Below are positions 55,111 to 64,000 of a DNA stretch of 64,000 bases, piece by piece (the first letter of the stretch is position 1; every line of letters begins with the position of its first letter). A model generated the notes under the pieces. It was not told where the DNA came from, made no database searches, and was given only the letters and a program-made list of their open reading frames with translations. The position numbers were made by a program, and so were the translations under genes. This stretch comes from Hippophae tibetana. Its lineage: Eukaryota; Streptophyta; Magnoliopsida; Rosales; Elaeagnaceae. The DNA lies in contig CM072806.1 in assembly GCA_037013495.1 (NCBI GenBank), forward strand, positions 29,948,001 through 30,012,000, read 5' to 3'.

Positions 55111-56950
55111 TGTCTAATGATGGGGTTTTCTCCATATCAAAAACTAAAAAATCAATAAGTATTATAAGATTATCTACTTGTATCAACACATCCTCAAACC
55201 ATTCCCTTTAGATATTTAATAGATTTATCCTCAAGTTGAAGGAACATGGTGCTGAAGTACAATACTAGAAATTTTTGATACTGCTACTTTTTCATTAGGT
55301 TCATACCTCCTCTTTTTAGTATTAATTCTTTGAAAAATTTAGCATAGAAGAGCATATTTTTTATCACTTCTAATAACGGTAAATTTATATTTACTTTAGA
55401 AAGCATATTAAAAAGATCAAGAAATTGCTTATCTTGTTTGGATTCTTTTAGTTGGTGTGGAAATGGTATTGATTACTGGTGTGGTTTTGATACTTTATGA
55501 TTTATGGGAATGTCAATTGACTCCAAAATTCTTTTCTTATAACGTTTGTCATTATTGGCACATGTTTCTCCATTGTGAGATATTATAATTTCACCTTCTT
55601 TATGACCCGAACTAAATGGTAAATAATTAGCAATATTAAGTAATAATTTATTGACTACCTTACCACTTTGAAAGATTGTAACATCCTTTGCTTATTATAC
55701 TTGGATGTGCAACTTTCTTTATTCTTGCTTTTGCATGCATTCTGCTAGCTAACTTTGACTTCAACCCTTTTTACTGAAGCCTCTACGGAGTTTAACCTTT
55801 GATTGTTAATCAAATGGTTATCTCTACTAATTTGAATAAAGACATTCAAATTATCTTCTAAGGTTAGTTTTGATTGACTTTGTAGTTAAGGTTGGTTTTG
55901 ATTGACTTTGTGGGTAAGATTGGTTTTCATATGGCCCTTTTGTTTAGTTTTGAGCATATGCTTGGTAATTGTTTTGTTTCCAGTAGGGTTGGGGTAATTA
56001 TAAGTGTTGGAATGATACATTTTCACATAATTGGCTTTCTCCAAAGTATCCATACTAGAATTACCTGTATTTGAACAATTAAAAGCATTATGTCCAATTG
56101 AACCACAAACTTCACATATCTATTGATTTGACATCTAATGGGTAGTGTTGAGTTGCATTTGCTTAGTCAATTCTACAAGTTGTAAGGCCATTTCCTTTCA
56201 GAAGCCAACTTCGTTGACTTCTACTTTTTATCCTCTAACAATCTTTTATTGGGAATTAGCACCTAAATCTCATAAAGCTTATAAATTTGTTCTGCCCTTT
56301 TTTTCTCCCATAGCTCCTTCTGGTGTAATATCAATAATGTATTGATATTATAGTGTCAATCCATGATAAAAAAAATTGGTTTAATTTGTACTTGTAGTAG
56401 ATATCTATGGTGTGGTTATTGAATCAAAAGGAGCTTGAATATGTCCCAAGTTACATAAAAAGGCTCTCAATCTATTTGGAATAATGTTTCCATTTTTGTC
56501 CTTAATTCTTTAGTCTTTTGATAGGAATAGTATCTACTTATAAATTTATTGTAGGCTTCTAATTAATGAACTTGATTGTAAAGTCATCAAAGAAAACTTA
56601 GCTTTATCCTTAATGGTGTAAGAAAAACATCTTATCTTAATCCAATCTTCAACCAATCTCCATAATGGAATTGTTTGTATAATAATATAAATTTCTCAAA
56701 TAAAGTTTAAAGGGTCTTCATCTGGGATGACATAAAATGAATGTAACAAGGAATAATGCATATTGTTCAACTCATAATTCCTTACAACCTCTCCAAATTT
56801 TATACCAGTATAGCCAATAATAGACAATGCATACTCATTCATCATTTTCTATTTATATTTAGCATCACCCATGTCAACTTACATTTGCGAGTAGTTCATT
56901 TTTCTCATGATAAACGTCTATCTCTTTTGATATGTTTTTTGAACCTATAG
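55110..56950 (-). pseudogene. Gypsy gag region, heavily degraded
   Basis: On the minus strand a zinc knuckle, CEVCGSIGHNAFNC (CX2CX4HX4C intact), lies at about 56113-56072. The DNA from there to 56950 is expected to hold the rest of gag; no long frame remains. The plus-strand frames at 55892-56345 and 56756-56950 are antisense to this region and are not genes. Confidence 0.65.
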
Positions 56951-57540
56951 ATATTAATACAAATAATGAGTTTTTTCCTTAAAGATCTCTTACATTTTGT
57001 ACATTAATAACAAAAATCAACATAACAAATCACTTAATACTAATAAATAAGTATAAAGTAAAAAAAGAAAAAAAAATACACATTATTCACAAGTTAGTAA
57101 AAGAAAATAAATTATACAATAAATAATTTAGTACACAAAAATAATGAACATAAACTAAAAAATAAAAAAATTAACTAAAATTTAAATTTAAAATAAAAGA
57201 AAAGGAATTATTTTAAGAAAAAATTTAAATTTTCTTTAAAAATAAAATCTTAAATTTTTGAAAATGTTTTAAGATTTTAAAATTTTATTATTGTTGTTAA
57301 ATAAAATATTTTATTTTAAAAAAAATAAGAAAAGAAAGTTTAAAAATAATATTTTTTTTATTTTATTTTTTTCAAAAGTAAGATAAAATTTAAAATTTAA
57401 AATATCGAAAAATAAATCAATAACTTAGATATTTTAAAATTTTAAATAAAAATCATAATAATTATAACACAATTTGTTTTTAAAATTTTGATAATAAAAA
57501 TTTTAAAATATTATTCCTTCATAACAACGATGCTAAAAAC
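56950..57540. other. A- and T-rich spacer, likely gypsy leader
   Basis: About 85% A+T, made of TTAAAATTTAAA-type runs between gag and the LTR on its right. No primer-binding site was recognised. Confidence 0.4.
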
Positions 57541-58910
57541 TTAATACTTGTAAAAAGTATTTAATTTTTAGTACTATTACCAGTATACTTGATAATAACG
57601 CAAAAAACTTAATGTGTCGAAATTAGGTGTACATTTTTTTATAATTTATAAAATAACTCGTAAGTACACAAATAACTTATAAAAAATAATAAGTATAGTT
57701 CAAAGGTAAACCTAAATAGAAATTATGTGATTTTTAACTAGTATACTTACAATAACACAAAAAACTTGATGTGTTATAATTAGGCGTACATTTTTTTATG
57801 ATTTATAAAATAACTCGTAAATACACAAATAACTTATAAAAATAATAAGTATAGTTCGAAGGTCGATCTAAATAGGAATTATGTGACTTTTAAATAATTA
57901 AAAGACTCTTAAAAATGAAAATAAACCTAAAATATTTTGCAACAAAGTTTTAGATTTTTGAAATATCTAAACTAATGACATAAAAATTAAATAGATTCAA
58001 TAAAAATTAGGTAAATAAAATTTATATTTAATGGAGAATTTATGTGATATATTAACTAGTAAATTATACTTGCTTAATATTGATTAGATTATTTAAAAAT
58101 ATAAATTAAGATCACTAGTTCTCTCTTGTATATACAAGTAAAACCTTCGATTGGATCTATTATTTGTTATTAATTAAAATCACTTTTCTAACAATTGAAA
58201 CTTCATTTAAGGTGTCAAAAAGGATTTAAGAATTTAAATATCTAAGAATTAACATTCAAATTTTAAAAATACTAAAACAATATATCGTCAATATATTTTT
58301 TAATAATAATTCTTATAAAAATCTTTGAATTAAAGATTACATTCCAAGTATACATATTAACCAAGTCGATAAAAAGAACAATACTCTAAATTAAATGTAG
58401 ATAATCAAATTCCAAATCTAACTTTTATATTATAATTTTATTATGAAAACTTTTACATCCCTATATTTTCTATAATAAACTTCATAGAATTCTTTAATAG
58501 AAAATAATACTTAATTTTGTAAAAATGTTTACTTATTTTAATATTTTAAAAGCATAATAACTTTACTAATAGCCCATATTAATTTCAACCAAACATACTT
58601 AATTTAACAATATGACCAATATTTTAAACATATCATTCAAAATAACACATAAATTAATTCAAAAATAGAATAATATATTTAAATTATACCCTAAATGTAT
58701 CCTTCTAAATATAGAGCTTCATTATTGTTTTTATAACTAAGAAACCTTCAAACAAAATTGGCAATTAATGCTTATTAAATTTAGATTAAACTATTACATA
58801 AAACTACAACTATGTTCAACTCTTTAATGAGAGAAAAAATTTAAACTAAGAAAATAAAAGCTAAAATTTTTAGAAAAAAGTTGAGAATGATGAGAGAAAT
58901 GGAAGAAAAG
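57540..58910 (-). repeat. Diverged LTR, probably the 5' LTR of the gypsy element
   Basis: It is non-coding. On the minus strand it keeps the order of family A LTR motifs in diverged form: AAGGTGTCAAAAAGGATTTA, then CTAAGAATTAACATTCAAAT, TCGTCAATATATTTTTTAAT, and the run of TATTATTT blocks (58200-58560). Its position upstream of gag on the minus strand suits a 5' LTR. A pairing LTR on the left was not identified. The right end abuts the CACTA element at 58916. Confidence 0.5.
57581..57892. repeat. Tandem duplication, ~155 bp, two copies
   Basis: Both copies (about 57581-57737 and 57738-57892) contain AACTTAATGTGT or AACTTGATGTGT, then GTACATTTTTTTAT, ATTTATAAAATAACTCGTAA, ATAATAAGTATAGTTC and AATTATGTGA. 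The overall match is over 90%. Confidence 0.8.
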
Positions 58911-59176
58911 GATATCACTACTACAAAAGGGGTATTTAAGTTGATATGTAAAGTCTGTTTTTGGAAAAACCCGACTTATAATGAATTTAAAGTCGGTTCG
59001 GTGTAGAATCGACGCTATCCACGTAGGACGTAGCGTCGATTCACCACGTCAACTAACGCTACGTCCTATGTGTATTATTTTCATTAAAAAATACAATTTA
59101 CAATTGAAAATATTTTTTAGGTACAATGTTTTTTTAGGTAAAATATTATTTTATTTGACTCTTTAAAATTTAAATT

Positions 59177-59178
<2 letters not shown>

Positions 59179-59229
<51 letters not shown>
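59179..59229. repeat. (AT)n microsatellite
   Basis: An uninterrupted run of about 25 AT units within the 5' part of the CACTA element. Confidence 0.95.
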
Positions 59230-59232
<3 letters not shown>

Positions 59233-59514
59233 TAATTTTTTTTAGACAATTGGTTTTTAAAATGATATAATTTTGTGTATTTGTTTGGATATTTAAATTT
59301 ATTTACGAATGTATAATATATCTTTATTTAATTTTGTGTATTTGTTTGGATATTATTTTAAAATTATTTTTTTTCTTTTTTTATACTACATATATATATA
59401 TATTAAAATTAAATTTTAAAGAGTTCAAATAAAATAATAATTGACCAATTAAAAAAAATTTCAATTTAAAATTGCGTGGATAGCAATTATATCATTTTAT
59501 TCGTAGTGGTATTC

Positions 59515-61717
59515 TTTTGAGCTATAAATATTGGTATTATCATGGGAAAGAGATAAATAAGAATGTGAGTGGATTACATACATCTTATCATAATGTACAG
59601 ACATAAAATATGTTTCATGGTGTTGAAGATGAACTACGTGAGGATGATCCTGAAATCTTTAAAAAACTTCTAGAAGATGCCGAAAAACCGGTGTATCCAA
59701 AATGCAAAAAATACACTAAAATGTCAGGATTGGTTCATTTGTACAATGTGAAGGAAAAACATGGTTTTTCTGACAAGGGATTCACAGAATTACAAAATCT
59801 ACTATTTGATATGTTTCCTGAGGGTATTGAATTGTCATCTTTAATGTATGAAGTAAAGAAATCTCTTAGTCGATTTGGCATGGAATATCATAAGATTTAT
59901 GCTTGTCCAAATGATTGCATTTTTATAGAAAATAATATGAGACATTAGATGATTGTCCGATGTGTAAAGAATCAAGGTGGAAGCATAGTACAAATGAGAC
60001 AACACATAAGAAAGGTGTTCCTGCAAAGGTTTTTTGGTACTTTCCTCTGGTTCTTCACTTTCAAAGGTTGTTCAAAAGTAAAGAGATATCAAAGATGTTG
60101 ACTTGGAATTTAGATAATCAATCTGATGATGGGGTGCTACATCATCCTTGTGATTCTCCAAATTGGAAAATAGTAGATAATTTATCTCGTCAATTTTCAT
60201 TTGATCCGTGCAATCTTCGTCTTTCCATTGTTGCTGATGGAATTAATCCACATAGTTTCCTTAGTAGTAGATATAGTTGTTGGCCAGTAATTATGGAAAC
60301 CTACAACCTTTCTCACTGGTTGTGTATGAAAAGAAAATTCATTATGTTAACATTATTGATCTCAGGACCGAAATAACCCGGTGTTGATATTGTTGTATAT
60401 TTTTAGCCTCTGATAGATGATTTAAAAACGTTGTGGAATGATGGTGTAAATGTTTACGAGAAACATAAAGAAGAACACTTTAACTTGATGGGGTCCTTTT
60501 ATGGATAATTAATGATTTTCCTACCTATGGAAACTTATCAGGACATGCAACAAAAGGTTACAAGGGATGCCCTATATGTAATGACGAAACTTGTGCAACT
60601 TATCTTGTTCACGGACGAAAGATGTCTTATAGAATACATAAAATATTTTTTCCATCTAGACAGAAGTTTAGATACTAAAAGAAACCGTTCGATGGTGAAG
60701 AAGATCATGATCATGCAACCCGAACTTTGTGAGGTGTTGAGATATTAAGGCAATTGAATGGTATGCCATTCAAACGATACGGAAAGATGAAAAAAAAACT
60801 CACTAAGGTAGGGAAACGAAAGAGGTCAACTAATGCAAAGGGTGAAAATGAAAAAGAGTTTGAATCGACTTACCATTATTGTTGCAATAAAAAATCAATA
60901 TTTTGGGAATTACCTTATTGGAAAGACCTACACATCCGTCACATCTTAGATGTCATGCACATTGAGAAAAATGTATGTGAGAGCTTGATTGGTACTTTAC
61001 TTAATATACCTGGAAAAACTAAGGATGGAATTAAAGCGAGATTGGATTTTAAAAAAACTATGCATACGACCTGAATTGGCACCAAGGGTGGAAAATGATA
61101 AGAATTGAACATACTTGCCACCAACATCATATACAATGTCAAAAAAAGAGAAGGATGTATTTTGTAAATTTTTGGAGGGTGTGAAAGTTCCTGATGGTTA
61201 CTCATCCAACTTAAGAAATTTTGTGTCTATCACCAATAAGAAACTTTATGGATTGAAATCACATGACTATCATATCTTAATGCAACAGTTATTACCAGTT
61301 TCTATTAGATCAATTCTTCCAAAACATGTTTGATTATCAATAATTTATCTTTGTTCATTCTTCAATACAATATGCAAGAAATCTATATCAATTGATGAGT
61401 TAAACACTTTATAAAAAGATGTTGTAGACACTTTGTATCTAATTGGAAAATATTTGCCTCCTTCTTTCTTCGATATAATGATTCACTTGTGTGTTCATTT
61501 AGTTTGAGAGGTTCAATTGATTGGTCCTACTTACTTAAGATGGATGTATCCTTTTGAGAGATATATGCAAGTCCTTAAAGGATATGTAAATAATAGAAAT
61601 CGACCCGAAGGATGCATGGTGGAACGCTGCATTGCTGAAGAGACCATTGAGTTTTGTTCTGAATACTTTAGTGGTCGCACTGAAATTGGGAATCCTACAC
61701 ACAAGTTGTTCTTATAA
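59515..61717 (+). pseudogene. TNP2-type CACTA transposase, frame-disrupted
   Basis: The N-terminal YHGKE motif (about 59530; Transpos_assoc domain) precedes FKKLLEDAEKPVYPKCKKYT (from 59658), KHGFSDKGFTEL, MFPEGIEL and GMEYHKIYACPNDC. The next parts are CPMCKESRWK and PAKVFWYFPLVLHFQRLFKS (from 60020), DPCNLRLSIVADGINPHS, then WELPYWKDLHIRHILDVMHI and EKNVCESLIGTLLNIPGKTK (60905-61030), all diagnostic of TNP2. A DUF4218 part follows: KKLYGLKSHDYHILMQQLLP (61239) and WMYPFERYMQVLKGYVNNRN with RPEGCMVERCIAEE (61540-61650). Frames shift near 59945, 60400-60510 and 60750, and again near 61075; stops occur at 60374 and 61334. It cannot make full-length transposase as it stands unless some breaks are removed by unrecognised introns. 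Confidence 0.88.
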
Positions 61718-62139
61718 TGTCACATGATCCAAGTAGGTAACCATATGCTTGGTGGAAGTAATAAATTGTTTATTGATAACACTCGATGGGAAAAAGCACA
61801 CCGAATAATTTTGGCAAATAATAATGGGGCACAACCGTACATAGAGTAAGCGATGTTTAACATTTCCATTTATGCAAAAATTATTTTTTATTTCACTATT
61901 AATGATTATATCTACTTCATATATCTTTAATAACATTACAATATGCATTTAAACTTATTGAAGATCGATCCTCGTTATAAAAAAAAGAGAAAAATGGTTG
62001 TATTATGAATATAAGTGAGAGCTTATTAATTGGTTTCATAACCATGTAAGTGTCACAAACAAAAATTCATGTATGTTCCTAGATCTATGCAATGTTTTAA
62101 AACTTTGCTTTAAACACATTTCATGTTTTTGTATACATA

Positions 62140-62720
62140 GATTCGAGATGAACTCAAGAAACCCAACCATAAAATAACAGAAAGTTTAGAATGGCTTGCA
62201 CATGGGACAAAATTCAATGTCAAATCATTTTCTAGCTTCACAATAAATGGATCGAGGTTTACGACTCAAGCTAGGGACAAAGTTCAAGTAAATCAAAATA
62301 GTGGTGTGAAGATGGTTGCACAAACTATGAAAATTTCCAGTTCAAAAGATGGTAATCCTGTACTTTTTGATAGACATATTACAGTATAATACAAGAGATT
62401 TGGGAATTGGATGATGAGGTCTTCCCTGAAACAATTTTCTTATGTGATTAGGTCGAAGATGTTATCAATGTTGGATATAAAATAGATGATTTTGGATTTA
62501 CCCTTGTAAATTTATCCAAGATAAGTCACACTGATGATCCTTTCACTATAGCACTTCATGCAAAACAAGTATTTTACGTGAGCGATCAAATTGCTACAAG
62601 ATGGTCTATTGTGTTAACGCCTCCATAAAAAGAGTTTTACCATTGTGATGCTTTAGAAGATGATGACCTTATGCTTGATACATTAACCAATATTAGTAAT
62701 TTCTCAAAAAAAATTGCCTA
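62140..62720 (+). pseudogene. DUF4216 portion of the CACTA transposase
   Basis: Blocks in changing frames read TKFNVKSFSSFTINGSRFTT, QNSGVKMVAQTMKISSSKDG, DDFGFTLVNLSKISHTDDPF and QVFYV. They match the DUF4216 region that follows DUF4218 in CACTA transposases (usual forms ...NSGV...A, and DP.....WSVVL). Stops near 62388 and 62626 break it. Confidence 0.7.
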
Positions 62721-62916
62721 ATATATGTGATGATCTAGTTGATGACGATGATTCTTCGTCATGGGCTCGAAGTGATTGTGAAGGAATATATGTATACAAT
62801 CAACAACCTAATTAAACATAATGTATGTTCTATATTGTTGTAATAACTATTATATATATATATATATTCCTAAAATTGTCAATTAATTTATATTTCTTCA
62901 TTTTTTGCAGATATTT

Positions 62917-63960
62917 CATGGATCCTCGGGTAACACAGCTTGTAGATCCAAATGATCCATTGGGGGCATTTGAAAAAAAAAGGTTGGGCGAATATACCTT
63001 ATGCACCACTTAACCTAGATGATATAGTACATATTCTATTTGATGCTACTGGTAATCCAATAGGGGAAAATGGCCAACAATTGAAATCCTTTATTGGTAG
63101 ACTTGTGAAGTCCAGTATACCAATCAATATAAATGATTGGTCTCAGGTTGACGATGCAAAAAAGTTCAAAATATGGATAACCATTTGTGTAAGTCTCTTA
63201 TATTTTATAATCAATTAAATATATTATATCTTTTTTGTATTATATCTAATCTTTTGTAGTGTGTTTTTACAGAATCGTTACAAAGTCGATGACAATTGGA
63301 AGAGCAAGTGTTATAAAATTGCAAATAAGGCATGGTAGGAATACAAGTCTTCCAGATTGGTAAGAAATTATGTGTTTCCATATTTGGAACCCCTTGATGA
63401 AGTAGAGCTCTACAAAATCCACGAAGGACACCCCTAGATTACACCTTAAGTTTGGAAAGACTTCGTGGATTATAGACGTACTGATGAATTTCAAATTATT
63501 AGGGAAGAACATCAGAATATACAAATGCATAACATTTTTCCTAATTGTACTAGGAGGTCTTCAAATCCTGAAGTTAGATATAGAATGGTATTATTAATTT
63601 GTGTTAATCTATAAATATTTTTATATTTATTTTCCTCAATTTAATTTCATGTCATGGTTAATAAAATTTTCATAATTTATGTAGGAAGCTGAATTGGGTA
63701 GACCGGTTACCCAAACTGAATTGTACATAGAAACAAAGACTCCTAAAATGAAGAAGTCAAGACCGATGACTAAGCGAGGAGAACAACAACTAAATAAGTT
63801 GGTTAGTAATTTCGGTTGACACAAAGTCTTAATGATTTTTAATATTTGATGTAATAATGCATGATATGTTTGTGTGCTTTATTATTTGTATAGAGTTGTT
63901 CAAGAACAAATATCCAAGGGTGAAATAATCGAAGAGCCTGAGAGAGATGCTCTATATCAT
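62917..63960 (+). pseudogene. Second CACTA gene (plant transposase, Ptta/En/Spm type)
   Basis: Exon-like pieces are separated by AT-rich, intron-like gaps. They start MDPRVTQLVDPNDPLGAF (from 62919, after a TTTTGCAG acceptor) and go on through NLDDIVHILFDATGNPIGEN and GQQLKSFIGRLVKSSIPINI (63015-63140). A later acceptor TTTTTACAG (about 63272) opens NRYKVDDNWKSKCYKIANKA. Then come KDFVDYRRTDEFQIIREEHQ and, after another acceptor at about 63684, EAELGRPVTQTELYIETKTP. The last block is the hallmark of the Ptta/En/Spm plant transposase family (Transposase_24). A poly-A run near 62976 causes a frame change, and stops occur near 63341 and 63435. It continues to the window end. Confidence 0.7.
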
Positions 63961-64000
63961 GCATTCAGATGCGAGCATCATGGTCATGTTAGGAGAGGTA

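Larger units (their letters stand above)
58916..64000 (+). mobile_element. Coding CACTA transposon, 5' part, runs off the window
   Basis: It starts CACTACTACAAAAGGGGTAT, the same terminus as the inverted right end of the element at 985-2832. Subterminal AAAGTCGGTT and CGACGCTATCCACG motifs follow and also occur in that element. Inside are a TNP2-type transposase and a second transposase-related gene. The 3' end lies beyond position 64000, so the duplication cannot be checked. Confidence 0.88.

Noticed and set aside
58913..58915. TAT as the target duplication of the second CACTA element
   Set aside because: The right end of the element is outside the window, so no duplication can be shown.
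1..64000. CRISPR array, prokaryotic operon or organelle insertion
   Set aside because: No short regularly spaced repeats with unique spacers, no operon-like gene packing, and no plastid or mitochondrial genes were seen. The window is nuclear plant DNA.

Overview
The window is a piece of a nuclear flowering-plant genome (probably a eudicot; the species cannot be named from sequence alone). It is strongly AT-rich, has spliced genes, and is dominated by plant transposable elements. Only one gene looks functional: GCD1 (GAMETE CELL DEFECTIVE 1, a mitochondrial protein), on the minus strand at 10.7-14.7 kb, with four exons and a predicted 381-residue product. A spliced relic of the last two exons of a myosin XI gene lies at 7.2-7.8 kb.

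Layout. 0-10 kb: small, old elements. These are a 1.85-kb non-autonomous CACTA transposon with a 3-bp target-site duplication (TSD), several MITEs, a LINE relic, a copia gag relic, a SINE-like stretch and the myosin relic. 10-14.7 kb: GCD1, with a MITE in its last intron and a tandem duplication downstream. 15-29 kb: decayed endogenous pararetrovirus (Caulimoviridae) sequence, cut by a 5.3-kb hAT transposon (16069-21353, 8-bp TSD) that itself carries an insertion with a G-box cluster. A second, inverted pararetrovirus fragment lies at 28.6-29.3 kb. 29.3-41.4 kb: a copia element (split LTR, primer-binding site, split gag) that received two later insertions of one gypsy-like LTR family, called family A here. 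One is a solo LTR (TSD GTTAC). The other is an LTR-internal-LTR-internal-LTR array (TSD TGCTT). 42.9-48.3 kb: a third family A copy, inverted (TSD ATTAG), inside an LTR fragment of a second family (family B). 49.2-58.9 kb: a minus-strand, Athila-like Ty3/gypsy element whose reverse transcriptase is cut by another family A solo LTR (TSD CATAA). 58.9 kb to the end: the 5' part of a coding CACTA transposon (TNP2 transposase plus a second transposase-related gene), running off the window, with the same terminal repeats as the element at 985-2832.

Family A has long LTRs (about 1.7-1.9 kb) and non-coding internal DNA, so it resembles large retrotransposon derivatives that depend on a gypsy partner. 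Its LTRs carry a GC-rich block, a TGACGTCA site, a TATA box and a conserved hairpin. The clearest new observation is the triple-LTR array. Its middle LTR is a chimera whose left part matches the right LTR and whose right end matches the left LTR, as expected from unequal crossing-over; the exchange point can be placed within about 200 bp. The TSDs give a relative order of insertions for much of the window. I see no novel cellular pathway; the interest lies in the retrotransposon structures, a microRNA-precursor-like hairpin in the CACTA element, and the inverted pararetrovirus arms.
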